Source: Cetobacterium_A somerae (lineage in GTDB: Bacteria; Fusobacteriota; Fusobacteriia; Fusobacteriales; Fusobacteriaceae). Taken from it: DNA of 64,000 nucleotides. Under the pieces are notes generated by a model, which saw only the letters and a program-made list of their open reading frames with translations, made no database searches and was not told the DNA's origin. A program made the translations under genes and the position numbers. Numbering within the stretch: the stretch's first letter is position 1; each line of letters opens with the position of its first letter. This document shows positions 17,957-26,739 of the stretch, piece by piece. The DNA lies in assembly GCF_044784365.2 (NCBI RefSeq), contig NZ_CP173062.2, one strand, 5' to 3'.

Positions 17957-18037
17957 GTGTTGGAGTTAATTGGTGGAATTTTAATTGTTGTAGGAACAGC
18001 TTTGGGTGCTTTAAGTGGTGTAATAAATAAAAAATAG
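17957..18037 (+). CDS. 26-aa hydrophobic micropeptide
   Basis: Directly after the Rad52-like stop, a GTG (17957) with AAGGAGG nine bases upstream opens a frame of 26 codons. It encodes one membrane-spanning segment (LIGGILIVVGTALGALSGVI) ending NKK. It is followed by its own terminator. Composition, ribosome binding site and spacing support a real gene. Function unknown; a small holin- or toxin-like membrane peptide is possible. Confidence 0.5.
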   Translation: MLELIGGILIVVGTALGALSGVINKK

Positions 18038-18042
18038 AAAGC

Positions 18043-18074
18043 AATCTCTGGACAGTGTTCCAGAGATTTTTATT
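18043..18074 (+). terminator. Terminator after the micropeptide ORF
   Basis: A 10-bp stem AATCTCTGGA / TCCAGAGATT followed by TTTATTTT. Confidence 0.85.
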
Positions 18075-18091
18075 TTAAGGAGGAAAAATTA

Positions 18092-18586
18092 ATGAAGGCA
18101 TATGAAATAATGAATGGGATGATAGATACTCTGGATATTTTTCTAGAGTCAGAGCAAAATGAAGGAGATAAAGAAAACTATGAGTTTGTAATGGAATTCC
18201 TAAAAGAGGAGCTACAGAGTAAAAGTAGCAATATCATAAAATACATTAGGAATGTTTCTTTAGAAGTTGAAGTTTTATCACAAGAGGAAGATAGACTTGA
18301 AAAACTTAGAAAACAAAAAGAGAAAAAGGTTAATAGCTTAAAGAAGTATCTTACAGATATACTTTTAAACTTAGATAAAAATAAGATTGAAACTGAACTA
18401 GGAAATCTAGGACTTAGAAAAAGTGTTTCAGTTGCAATAGATAATTTAGATCTTATACCTAAAAAATATATTCAAAAGAAGATTGAGTTAGTACCAGATA
18501 AAAGGTTGCTATCAGAGATATTAAAGCAAGGTAAAAATATAAAGGGAGTACATCTAGAAAATAAATATTCACTACAGATTAGGTAA
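18092..18586 (+). CDS. Gp157-family phage protein
   Basis: The 164-residue coiled-coil protein matches the siphovirus Gp157 family: acidic N-terminal half, QEEDRLEKLRKQKEKKVNSL coiled coil, then TELGNLGLRKSVSV and IPKKYI. The family is linked to phage recombination or resistance functions, usually near single-strand annealing genes, as here. AAGGAGG precedes the ATG. Confidence 0.8.
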   Translation: MKAYEIMNGMIDTLDIFLESEQNEGDKENYEFVMEFLKEELQSKSSNIIKYIRNVSLEVEVLSQEEDRLEKLRKQKEKKVNSLKKYLTDILLNLDKNKIETELGNLGLRKSVSVAIDNLDLIPKKYIQKKIELVPDKRLLSEILKQGKNIKGVHLENKYSLQIR

Positions 18587-18598
18587 GAGGAGGGAATT

Positions 18599-18799
18599 TT
18601 GTATAACGTAAATACGTATAACGGAACATATCAATTAGAGTTTAGAGGATGTTTTCAAACATTTGATGAAGCGATGGAAGAGTTTCAAAAAGCAGAAAGT
18701 GAATATATGGAAAATTTTGAATATGAAATTGGAACTACAGAATATAACCAAGAGCTAGAGAATTTCATGTTTAATAGTAGAATAGATAAAATCAACTAA
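18599..18799 (+). CDS. Small acidic protein of unknown function (66 aa, TTG start)
   Basis: The start is TTG at 18599, decided by a strong GAGGAGGG immediately upstream. The product is acidic and Tyr/Glu-rich (EAMEEFQKAESEYMENFEYEI). It is not recognised. It lies twelve bases after the Gp157 gene and ends before a terminator. Confidence 0.6.
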   Translation: MYNVNTYNGTYQLEFRGCFQTFDEAMEEFQKAESEYMENFEYEIGTTEYNQELENFMFNSRIDKIN

Positions 18800-18822
18800 A
18801 AATGTATATTATCAATAATAAT

Positions 18823-18852
18823 GAGGGGTTGTCTTAAAAACAACCTCTTTTC
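18823..18852 (+). terminator. Terminator in the DNA-metabolism block
   Basis: Stem GGGGTTGT / ACAACCTC (one wobble) followed by TTTTC. Confidence 0.7.
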
Positions 18853-18867
18853 ATTTAGGAGGAAATT

Positions 18868-19323
18868 ATGAAATATTATTTACATAGAGCAGTAGCAATT
18901 AAACCCAAAGGTACTAAGAAATTCAAGATGTCAGAGTACACAATTCAAGAGTTCGATTCGTTTAAAAAAGCCTTAGAAGTGTATAAGAGGGATTTTTTAC
19001 TTGAAGGAGATACAGAGCAAAGAGGATTTGCTATTGAAAAGAAAATAGCTATGAGAATAACTACAACTAAGAAAAAAATAAGAGCAAGACTATACAAGCC
19101 ACCTTTAAGAACATATGAGGTATTAGCATTAAATCCACCTACAAATAAGTATAGATGTTGCAGAGAATATTTAGAGACAGACCCAGAGTATGGATTAGCA
19201 CAAGAGATATTTTTAATACTCGAAACTAACTATCAAAAAGCTTGTGATGAGTTTTTGTATGAGATGAAAAAGTATGAAGATAAGAGAAACTCTTTTTACA
19301 TAGAGATTGAGGAGGACAAATAA
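18868..19323 (+). CDS. Unknown phage-like protein (151 aa)
   Basis: Not recognised. A basic N-terminal part (KTTTKKKIRARLYKPPLRTYE-like) is followed by an acidic C-terminal helix. AGGAGG precedes the ATG. Its stop codon overlaps the ATG of the methyltransferase gene by one base (TAATG), so the two are coupled. Confidence 0.65.
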   Translation: MKYYLHRAVAIKPKGTKKFKMSEYTIQEFDSFKKALEVYKRDFLLEGDTEQRGFAIEKKIAMRITTTKKKIRARLYKPPLRTYEVLALNPPTNKYRCCREYLETDPEYGLAQEIFLILETNYQKACDEFLYEMKKYEDKRNSFYIEIEEDK

Positions 19324-20073
19324 TGTTTGATAAGAATTTTTACCCAACGCCATATGATGTGGCACTAAAGATGATAGATGGATTAAATTTGAGAGGAATG
19401 AATATATTAGAGCCAAGTGCGGGAAAGGGAGACCTTTTAAGTGTAATAAAAGAGAAGTATACAAATATCTATTGTATTGAAAAGAATCTAGAGTTACAGA
19501 GCATTTTAAGGGAAAAGGAATACACAATATTAGGTGATGACTTTTTAAAGTATAAACCAGATCATTTGTTTGATTTGGTTTTAATGAATCCACCTTTTGA
19601 TGAAGGAGTAAAGCACTTTCTTAAAGCATGGGAAATATCAGAAGAAAAAACACATATTAGATGTCTTTTAAATGCTGAGAGTATAAGAAATCCTTGTACA
19701 AAAGAGCGAAAATTAATGGTGGATATATTAAATGCTAATGGAGCAGAAATCGAGTATCTTGGAGACTGCTTTAAAGATGCTGAAAGAAAAACTAATGTAG
19801 AAGTTGTTTTAATTAAAGTTCAAAACAGATCTAAAAGAAAAAAGTTTCAATTTAATTTTGAAGAGTTCGGAAAAGAAGAGATTAACTTAGAGGATTTAAA
19901 TATAAACCAATTAGCTAAAGTAGATATACTACAAAACTTAGAGGATAAGTACAATGCTGTAAAAGAGATTATTGGGGAGTATCTGACTTTAAAGAATAAA
20001 TTAGAGTATTTTCTAGATGGAATTCTAGATAAATATGTAATAGAAAGTTTGTTAAAGAATAACTCTAGTATTC
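19323..20073 (+). CDS. N6-adenine-type DNA methyltransferase-DUF4942 gene, exon 1
   Basis: Exon 1 encodes 250 codons plus one base: an AdoMet-binding motif (NILEPSAGKGDLL) and a catalytic NPPF motif (LVLMNPPFDEG), typical of N6-adenine or N4-cytosine DNA methyltransferases. The open frame continues to a TAA at 20120, but bases after 20073 belong to a group II intron starting GTGCG. Precise splicing to 22784 gives a CAG codon and a 462-residue protein whose C-terminal half is DUF4942-like, a known pairing in phages and mobile elements. Without splicing the product is a 265-residue fragment with 15 intron-encoded residues. Confidence 0.85.
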
Positions 20074-20852
20074 GTGCGAAACGTTTTGTAGTGAAAAGCT
20101 ATAACACATTAGTTGCATAAACTAATGGAGAACTGTTAATCCGAGAAATCGAATGATAGGGTAACGCCTTGAAAGGTTTCCTCTGATACTCCGACATGCA
20201 TCAAGATACTAACCTATCTTGAGGTATGAAGCTCGGTGAAGTCGGCTGAGAGCCACCCTACACATATCCCTAAAGGAATGTGATGGAAATGTGAACTAGA
20301 GGTAGTCAAGTGGTGACAGGTCGGGAGTCAATATTATATGGTGAGAATTTCCCTAAAAACAAAAGGGAATGACAAAGTTGCGAATGTAAGGGTCTAGACG
20401 AGAACATACAGAAATGTATGTGCCGTAAAAAAGCGGTGTGACTGTGGATTAGTAAGAATCGGTGCTATGAAACTCCATATATCCTAACAGGGGATATCAA
20501 GGTTACAGGCTCATAGTAACCACCTAAGTAATATTAACGATAGGATTAACGGAACGTTGTAAGCAAGATACAACTAGCAGAAATTGGTTAGAACGGTTGG
20601 TGCATATAAGTATCCCGAGGATACGAAATTGCTTTAATCTTGTGAAAGTAGGGGCACAGTACCTATGAAACCATGATAATAAGTGGTGGAGGGATAGCCC
20701 CAAGTCAATAATAATATTAAAATCTAATTAACGAAATGATATTCGGTTGCGTGTAAGACTAAGAGAAGTAAGTACCCTAACCAGGAGGAAAACTGACGAA
20801 TACTGCGGAAATACGAAAGAAACAGAACCTTAGAAATAATGAATATTACGAT

Positions 20853-22676
20853 ATGCAAAAAATCTTTGACAAACTTTACAAACAAAGTGTAAATGGCAAA
20901 TCTTTTACGAAACTTATGGAAATTATCTCGAATGAAAATAACATAAAACTAGCCTACAGAAACATTAAAGCTAATGGTGGAAGCCGTACTGGTGGAACCA
21001 ATGATAAGACCATAGTAGATATAATGGATATGAAAGCAGAGGATTATGTTAGATACATTCAAGCAAGGCTTAAAAACTATGAACCACACGAAGTAAGAAG
21101 GGTACATATTCCTAAAGGAGATACTGGAAAAACTAGACCGCTTGGCATACCTACCATTGAGGATAGATTACTACAACAATGTATAAAACAAGTAATAGAA
21201 CCTATTTGTGAAGCCAAATTCTATAATCACAGTTATGGATTTAGACCAAATAGAGGTGCGAAACATGCAATATCTAGAATGTACTTCCTTGCTCAACGTA
21301 ATAAATTGAACTATTGCGTAGACATAGACATAAAAGGATTTTTTGATAATGTACACCACCCTAAACTACTAAAACAAGTGTGGTCTATGGGAATAAAAGA
21401 TAAAAACCTACTATGTGTAATCAAAAAGATGTTAAAAGCTCCCATAGAGAATGAAGGAATACCCAGTAAAGGAACACCACAAGGTGGGATATTAAGTCCA
21501 CTCCTATCAAATATAGTTCTCAACGAATTAGACTGGTGGATATCTTCACAATGGGAAACCAAGACGTCGGTATATAAATACAAACTTGCACGAAATAGAC
21601 TACAAATGTTAAAACAAACCAAATTAAAGGAAATCTACATTGTGAGATATGCGGACGACTTTAAAATAATGTGTAGAAGTAAAAGAGATGCTAAAAGAAT
21701 ATTCATAGCTGTAAAACAATGGTTAAAAGAAAGACTGTATCTTGATATTAGCGAAGAAAAGTCAAAGATAGTATGCCTAAATAACGGATATTCAGAGTTT
21801 CTAGGATTCAAAATCAAAACTAGAAAAAAGAACAACAAGAGAGTAGTAACATCACATATGAGTGATAAAGCTAAAGAGAAAACAATTAAAGACCTAAAAG
21901 AACAGGTAAAGAGAATAAAGAAAAATCCTACTGTTAAGAATATTAATAGGTGGAACGCAATGGTACTAGGGAAACAGAATTATTACAATTCCGCCACTCT
22001 TATAAGCCTTGATTTCTCAAAAATTGGATACTCACTCTCTAAATCTTTGCACAACCGACTAAAGAATTTATGCTCCTATCAAGGAACTAAATCCGAAACA
22101 TTTATGAGATACTATGGAGAATATAATTTCAAAACCCAATATATATCAGGTACAGCCCTATTTCCTATAGCAGGAATCAAAACTAGACCGCCAATGAACT
22201 TCTCACAAGATATTTGTGATTATACAATAGGTGGAAGGGCTAAAATCCATACGAACCTATTTACAGTAGATATAAGAATATTACGTAATTTATTAGCCAA
22301 CCCCATACAAGGTCAAACCAATGAATACAACGATAATAGACTATCACTATACTCAGGACAAGGTGGATTATGTAGAATATCTCAAATACCTTTAAAACTT
22401 GGTTACATGGAAACTCACCACCTAACACCTAGATATCTAGGAGGTGGAGATGAATATAAGAACCTAGCTTTCATACATAGTTATGCACACAAGGTTATCC
22501 ACTGTACCAAGAAAGAGACATTCCTAAAGTATATAAAACTATTGGCAAAAGAAATAATATTTTACAACATAGATGATTCTAAAAGTGAAAAGATAAAGTC
22601 TGAGGAACTAATACTAAATCTAACGGAAAAAATAAAATACTATCGTATAAAAGCAGAAAATTTCGTTTTAAACTAA
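20853..22676 (+). CDS. ltrA: Group II intron reverse transcriptase/maturase with HNH endonuclease
   Basis: The 607-residue protein has RT blocks 1-7 (GDTGKTRPLGIPT, DIDIKGFFDNVHH, GTPQGGILSPLLSN, and RYADD with catalytic YADD at 266-269). A maturase (X) domain and a C-terminal HNH endonuclease follow, with ETHHLTPRYLGGGDEYKN (His522-His523). All active-site residues are intact. It splices its host RNA and copies it into DNA targets by retrohoming. It is encoded inside the intron, with no strong Shine-Dalgarno before the ATG. Confidence 0.95.
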   Translation: MQKIFDKLYKQSVNGKSFTKLMEIISNENNIKLAYRNIKANGGSRTGGTNDKTIVDIMDMKAEDYVRYIQARLKNYEPHEVRRVHIPKGDTGKTRPLGIPTIEDRLLQQCIKQVIEPICEAKFYNHSYGFRPNRGAKHAISRMYFLAQRNKLNYCVDIDIKGFFDNVHHPKLLKQVWSMGIKDKNLLCVIKKMLKAPIENEGIPSKGTPQGGILSPLLSNIVLNELDWWISSQWETKTSVYKYKLARNRLQMLKQTKLKEIYIVRYADDFKIMCRSKRDAKRIFIAVKQWLKERLYLDISEEKSKIVCLNNGYSEFLGFKIKTRKKNNKRVVTSHMSDKAKEKTIKDLKEQVKRIKKNPTVKNINRWNAMVLGKQNYYNSATLISLDFSKIGYSLSKSLHNRLKNLCSYQGTKSETFMRYYGEYNFKTQYISGTALFPIAGIKTRPPMNFSQDICDYTIGGRAKIHTNLFTVDIRILRNLLANPIQGQTNEYNDNRLSLYSGQGGLCRISQIPLKLGYMETHHLTPRYLGGGDEYKNLAFIHSYAHKVIHCTKKETFLKYIKLLAKEIIFYNIDDSKSEKIKSEELILNLTEKIKYYRIKAENFVLN

Positions 22677-22699
22677 GATAAATAGATTATTATTGATGG

Positions 22700-22735
22700 A
22701 ACGCCGTATGAGGTGAAAGTCTCACGTACGGTGTG
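22700..22735 (+). ncRNA. Group II intron domain V
   Basis: ACGCCGTATGAG, a GTGAAAGT loop and CTCACGTACGGTGT form the conserved hairpin with a two-base bulge opposite the tetraloop-bearing stem. The catalytic triad position reads CGC. Domain VI and the 3' splice site follow. Confidence 0.85.
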
Positions 22736-22783
22736 GAGCAGGGGAAAAAGCCGAGATAATATCAGAACTTTACCTATTGCTAT

Positions 22784-23421
22784 AGAGAAGAGAGTATGAA
22801 GATGTGCTTGAAAAAATAAGAGTTGGATTCTGGCAGTTAGTTTTTAATAAGACTCAATTAGAAGAGCGAATGACTTCTAATGTTAAAAAAGACTTCTTTG
22901 ATAGCAAGAAGGAATACAGTGTTATGCCATTTACTGTAGATAATGTTAATAAGCTGCTAGAAATTCTAATACAGAATTCTGCACAAATATTCCAGAATTG
23001 TATTGAGGAGAGCTTTGATTACTTAACTATGTATTATCCTGATAATAGAGTTCATATAGAAGGGTGGAAGACAAATGAAAGGTGGTATGTTGGAAAGAAA
23101 TTTATACTACCAGATATGCTAAATAGCTTTAGATTTGGTATACACAAGGATATAATAAGCGATTTAAGCTATATCAAAAGAGATAAGGTTAGAGACTTAG
23201 AAAAGGTGTTATGTAACCTAATAGGAAAGAATATCTCTAGAGTAGCTACAATTGATGAAGTAGTTAAAAAAGGTGTTGAATTTGGTAAATGGAATGAATC
23301 GGAGTTCTTTAAATTTAAGATATTCAAGAAAGGAACTATTCATTTTGAATTTATAGATGAAAAAATATGGAATGAGTTTAATAGAAAAGCTTGTGAGGGC
23401 AAGAAATGGCTAGGGTATTAA
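22784..23421 (+). CDS. Methyltransferase-DUF4942 gene, exon 2
   Basis: Exon 2 contributes two bases completing CAG and 211 further codons (RREYEDVLEKIRVGFWQL...). It encodes the DUF4942-type C-terminal domain, which in other mobile elements is fused to an N-terminal methyltransferase. A GTG at 22804 could be read as an independent start but has no ribosome binding site. The domain is therefore expected to be made only after splicing. Confidence 0.8.
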
Positions 23422-23452
23422 ACCCACAAGTGCTGTATAAAATGGAGGGATT

Positions 23453-23980
23453 ATGAAGAAAATACTAAGGTTTTTAAAGTGTAAAGATATAGATGAAGTG
23501 GTAACAAAAATAAAGAGTTATGAGATAAGTGAAGAGCTAGAACAGTTCAAAGAATTAATGCTTACAATAAGCAAAGGAAATATAGGAAAGAAAGATCTCA
23601 CAACAGTAAAGGGCAAAACAGAACTTCTTAATTATTTAAGAAGTGACATAGGTTTTAAAAGTACAGAGGAGTTCAAGGTTATATACCTTAGCTCCTCTAA
23701 TCGTTTATTATGGGAGGAAACACTATTTAGAGGCACTGTAGATAGAAGTGTAGTCTATCCTAGATTGATTATCGAAAGAGCCTTAAAATACCCAACTAAG
23801 GGCATTATATTCGCTCATAATCATCCAAGCGGTAGTTTAACACCAAGTAAGAAAGATATTGTATTAACACAAGAGTTAAAAGATCTATTGGATGTACTAG
23901 ATATTAAGCTTTTAGATCACATTATATTAGGAGAAGGAGATCACTTTAGCTTCTATGAAAATGGACTTATTGAATACTAA
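23453..23980 (+). CDS. RadC-family JAB/MPN protein
   Basis: The 175-residue protein has the JAMM metal motif HNHPSGSLTPSKKD near the C-terminus and FRGTVDRSVVYPRLIIERAL just before it, diagnostic of RadC/YkfG-type proteins. It is common on phages and integrative elements; biochemical function is unproven. GGAGG precedes the ATG. Its N-terminal helix-hairpin-helix region is short, as in mobile-element versions. Confidence 0.9.
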   Translation: MKKILRFLKCKDIDEVVTKIKSYEISEELEQFKELMLTISKGNIGKKDLTTVKGKTELLNYLRSDIGFKSTEEFKVIYLSSSNRLLWEETLFRGTVDRSVVYPRLIIERALKYPTKGIIFAHNHPSGSLTPSKKDIVLTQELKDLLDVLDIKLLDHIILGEGDHFSFYENGLIEY

Positions 23981-23994
23981 GAGGAGAGAAAATT

Positions 23995-24120
23995 ATGAAT
24001 AAAGTTATATCAGCAGAAAGTATCACATGCCTTGGCACTAAAGATATCCAAGTAGACATTACGAGGGATGGATTTGTGGTAAATATTATAGCTTGGGGAG
24101 AAAAGAAGCTAAAGATATAA
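23995..24120 (+). CDS. Small protein (41 aa), probably 3'-truncated by a frame break
   Basis: AGAGGAGAG precedes the ATG. The frame ends at TAA 24118, but the minus-one frame from GGGG (24095-24098) continues as a sensible acidic helix (KEAKDIKELEELLNEFN, then INEIKERIANA) to TAA at 24201, just overlapping the next gene's start. A single-base change in the G4 tract would make one 69-residue protein. Not recognised. Confidence 0.5.
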   Translation: MNKVISAESITCLGTKDIQVDITRDGFVVNIIAWGEKKLKI

Positions 24121-24195
24121 AGGAACTAGAAGAGCTACTAAATGAATTCAATGTACAGCAATACATAATAAATGAGATAAAGGAGAGGATAGCCA

Positions 24196-24828
24196 ATGCC
24201 TAATTACTGTTTTAATAGAATAAAGCTAAATGTAACACAAGAGGAGTTAGAGAAAATAAAAGAGAGAGTTATGTCTAAAGATGAATTTGGAGATGGATAT
24301 TTTGATTTCAATAAAGTTATGAAAAGACCTAAAAATATGCTCTTAAGAGCTTTTAAGGCTAATACTTTAGAAGCTTTCAGTAAATATTATTATGAGAACC
24401 CAGATAAGCTAGAACAAAAGCTATTGGATAGCATTATTGGAAATGAGATTCTGAAAGTAAAAATTAAAGGAAAGCTAGTAAATATAGACCGTTATGTAGA
24501 TGAAAAATATTCACATGAGGAACTAAGAAGCTATACAGGAGAAAAGTTAATACTATGGTATGACTGGTGTATAAATAACTGGGGAACTAAGTGGAACTCT
24601 TTATTTTCAGGAATAACAAAAGAGGAGTTATTATTTAATACTGCTTGGAGTCCAATATCGCTAAAGCTATTTGAAGGATTTATACATATTTGTAAAGAGA
24701 TAATAGGAGAAAAAGCAAATGACATCTGGCTATACTATGAGGAGTGTGGATTTAATTTATATGGCAGATATTATATATTAGATGGAGAAGTAATTCATGA
24801 CTATGATTACAAGAAAGAGGTAGCATAA
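24196..24828 (+). CDS. Api92/YubB-like ferredoxin-fold protein
   Basis: The 210-residue protein starts MPNYCFNRIKL and has WYDWCINNWGTKWN and FNTAWSPI, the hallmarks of the DUF1281/Api92-like family found on phages, plasmids and integrative elements. Function unknown. It follows an AGGAGAGG site and is four-base coupled to the 46-residue gene downstream. Confidence 0.75.
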   Translation: MPNYCFNRIKLNVTQEELEKIKERVMSKDEFGDGYFDFNKVMKRPKNMLLRAFKANTLEAFSKYYYENPDKLEQKLLDSIIGNEILKVKIKGKLVNIDRYVDEKYSHEELRSYTGEKLILWYDWCINNWGTKWNSLFSGITKEELLFNTAWSPISLKLFEGFIHICKEIIGEKANDIWLYYEECGFNLYGRYYILDGEVIHDYDYKKEVA

Positions 24829-24969
24829 ATGTATGAAATTATAGTTACGATAAAAGGAGAAGAGTATAGTTTTGGAGAGTTCAATAGTAAAAAAAGAGCT
24901 GAAAGTTTCCTAGAAAATCTATATGAAACTAAAGAGATAGCTAGTGATGCAGAAGCATGGATAGAATAA
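24829..24969 (+). CDS. Small protein of unknown function (46 aa)
   Basis: The ATG directly follows the previous stop (TAAATG), with AAAGAGG about ten bases upstream. The product (MYEIIVTIKGEEYSFGEFNS and a helical tail) is typical of small phage accessory proteins. Not recognised. It ends before a terminator. Confidence 0.6.
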   Translation: MYEIIVTIKGEEYSFGEFNSKKRAESFLENLYETKEIASDAEAWIE

Positions 24970-24982
24970 TCGTATATAAATC

Positions 24983-25018
24983 AATGGGTAGTGTTAAAGA
25001 CTATCCATTTTTATTTTT
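24983..25018 (+). terminator. Terminator closing the DNA-metabolism block
   Basis: A 10-bp stem AATGGGTAGT / ACTATCCATT with one wobble, followed by TTTTATTTTTT. Confidence 0.8.
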
Positions 25019-25150
25019 TAAAAGTAGAAATAAAAATACAAAAAAAGTTTCTATTTATATAACCAAATATAGAAAAATCATATGTATTTAAAAAGTTTAG
25101 ATAACGTTATATAATAAAGGGATTTACAAAATACATTTGGGAGGTTGGAA

Positions 25151-25654
25151 TTGAAGAAAAAAATACGAGTACTAGTTCCAACTTTTATATTGGAAACTTT
25201 GGAAAGAGATTGTGAATTCTTTGGAATTACAAAGGAAAAACTATGCAATGAGATATTTTTAAAATTCTCTTTAAAATTTAGATCAAGATACCAAGACGAC
25301 ATGATGTTTGAAAATAAGGAGTATTTACAATTTACCTTGAATAAAGCGAATCAAAGATATTATACAGATTTGCTAAAAGAGTTACCTGAAGCGAATGACT
25401 CAGAGATAATAAGGGAGATATTTTCAACATACTCAGTCTTAGTAGCATTTTTAAGAGAGATTTATCTTTTTAGAGAAAAAATAATATTTTTATACTCATC
25501 TTTAAAAGAGTATAGGGTTTTAAAAATTGATACTCATCATGGAGTAATTGAAGGAAGGATAACTAAAATATATCGTTGCCAAGAAAACAACTATCTAAAA
25601 ATTGATATTGAAGAGCAAAGTTATTATGTAGGTCAAATAAGAGTTATATCTTAA
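25151..25654 (+). CDS. Unknown 167-aa protein, possibly RHH-type N-terminus (TTG start)
   Basis: TTG 25151 is chosen because GGGAGG lies six bases upstream. The N-terminus (KKIRVLVPTFILETLERDCE) looks like a ribbon-helix-helix strand and helix, followed by a helical middle and a small beta-rich C-terminal part (GRITKIYRCQENNYLKIDIE). It may regulate the downstream surface-protein genes; this is inference. Confidence 0.5.
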   Translation: MKKKIRVLVPTFILETLERDCEFFGITKEKLCNEIFLKFSLKFRSRYQDDMMFENKEYLQFTLNKANQRYYTDLLKELPEANDSEIIREIFSTYSVLVAFLREIYLFREKIIFLYSSLKEYRVLKIDTHHGVIEGRITKIYRCQENNYLKIDIEEQSYYVGQIRVIS

Positions 25655-25675
25655 AAAAATATGGAGGGATTTAAA

Positions 25676-26209
25676 ATGAAAAAAATGTTAGTAGCATTAA
25701 GTATTTGTGTAGGTCTTTTAACAGGATGTACTGGAGGTTCAGATTCAGATTATATTGAAACTGTAAAACAACTATCTTTTGACAATGGTGTAATAGTAGA
25801 AAATATTGTGAGAGAAAAATTAACAGGAGCAGAGTTTCAAGGCTTAAATGGAGACAAAGTCCGAATTGATAAGGGGCTAGCAGTATTTGATGGAACAGGA
25901 GCATATATTTTTCTATTAAAAGGTATGGAAGGAAAAATTCAAGAGTTAGCATCAAATGCAAGTGTTGTACCAGTAGTTATAGGAAGTAATGATATAAAAT
26001 GGGAAGTTGAAGGAGAGACAAAAAAAGGTAAGATAATTAAGGCTAAAACAGAAAAAGCAGTAGTTAAAATATCAACTGAGCAAGATGGAGATTATATTAA
26101 GTTATATTCAGATAGTATAAAAACATTTAATGGGAAAACAGGAAAAGCAATATCAGATAAAGAGTTGAAAAATTACAATCAATTAAATAATATGCTGATG
26201 GCTGAATAA
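25676..26209 (+). CDS. Lipoprotein of unknown function (177 aa)
   Basis: ATG 25676 follows GGAGGG by six bases. The signal peptide MKKMLVALSICVGLLTGC has lipobox LLTGC. The mature part is Lys/Gly-rich, soluble and predicted beta-rich. It is the first of four consecutive genes for exported or membrane proteins. No family recognised. Confidence 0.7.
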   Translation: MKKMLVALSICVGLLTGCTGGSDSDYIETVKQLSFDNGVIVENIVREKLTGAEFQGLNGDKVRIDKGLAVFDGTGAYIFLLKGMEGKIQELASNASVVPVVIGSNDIKWEVEGETKKGKIIKAKTEKAVVKISTEQDGDYIKLYSDSIKTFNGKTGKAISDKELKNYNQLNNMLMAE

Positions 26210-26223
26210 GAGGAGGAGAAAAA

Positions 26224-26724
26224 ATGAGAAAAGCGATTGTACTATTATTAGTAATGCTATCTATGGCAATTTATGGAGAAGAGATTGAGTTTTCAACTTT
26301 GAAAGAAAGTAATGGAATCTATTATTCAAATGGACAAAAGTTTACAGGAAAAGCAGTAATAAAATCTCCAGATGGTAAAATAGTAAAAATGGAAGAGTTT
26401 AAAAATGGTGAAAAAGATGGAATTATAAAAGTGTATTATACAAATGGTAATTTAAAATTTGAAATAGAGGTTAAGAAAAATAAACAAGAGGGAATAACTA
26501 AAACATACTATGAAAGTGGAAAATTAGAAGGTAAAATGCAATTTACAAATGGAGAATTAGATGGGGATGATATTTCATATTATGAAAATGGACAAGTTAA
26601 ATCTAAAGCTAAATATGAAAACGGAAAACTTAATGGAAGAATGAAAATTTATAACCCCAAAGGAAAAATTATAAGTGAAGGTATTTTTGAAAATGGAGAG
26701 CTTATATCTGAGGTAAAATATTAG
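26224..26724 (+). CDS. Exported YwqK/MORN-variant repeat protein
   Basis: The 166-residue protein has a signal peptide (MRKAIVLLLVMLSMAIYG, cut before EE). About five MORN-variant repeats follow (YYTNGNLKFE, YYESGKLEGK, YYENGQVKSK, KYENGKLNGR). YwqK-type proteins are antitoxins or adaptor surfaces, abundant in Fusobacteriota. No LXG-type toxin partner is adjacent. GAGGAG precedes the ATG. Confidence 0.85.
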   Translation: MRKAIVLLLVMLSMAIYGEEIEFSTLKESNGIYYSNGQKFTGKAVIKSPDGKIVKMEEFKNGEKDGIIKVYYTNGNLKFEIEVKKNKQEGITKTYYESGKLEGKMQFTNGELDGDDISYYENGQVKSKAKYENGKLNGRMKIYNPKGKIISEGIFENGELISEVKY

Positions 26725-26739
26725 GAAGGAGACTAAATT

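Larger units (their letters stand above)
20074..22783 (+). mobile_element. Group II intron interrupting the methyltransferase gene
   Basis: The 5' end is GTGCG (20074), matching the GUGYG consensus. The 3' end is ..TTGCTAT (22783), matching AY. About 780 bases of structured RNA precede the maturase ORF, which sits in domain IV, and domain V is recognisable at 22700-22735. The boundaries are fixed independently by the reading frame: no other junction near the 3' end avoids the in-frame TAG at 22783-22785. It lies on the coding strand, as required for splicing. Size 2710 bases. Confidence 0.85.

Noticed and set aside
21171..21838. Minus-strand ORFs inside the maturase gene
   Set aside because: No RBS or recognisable protein; they are shadows of the maturase coding sequence.
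20853..22676. Retron or diversity-generating retroelement reverse transcriptase
   Set aside because: Maturase and HNH domains, GTGCG 5' end and domain V identify a group II intron.
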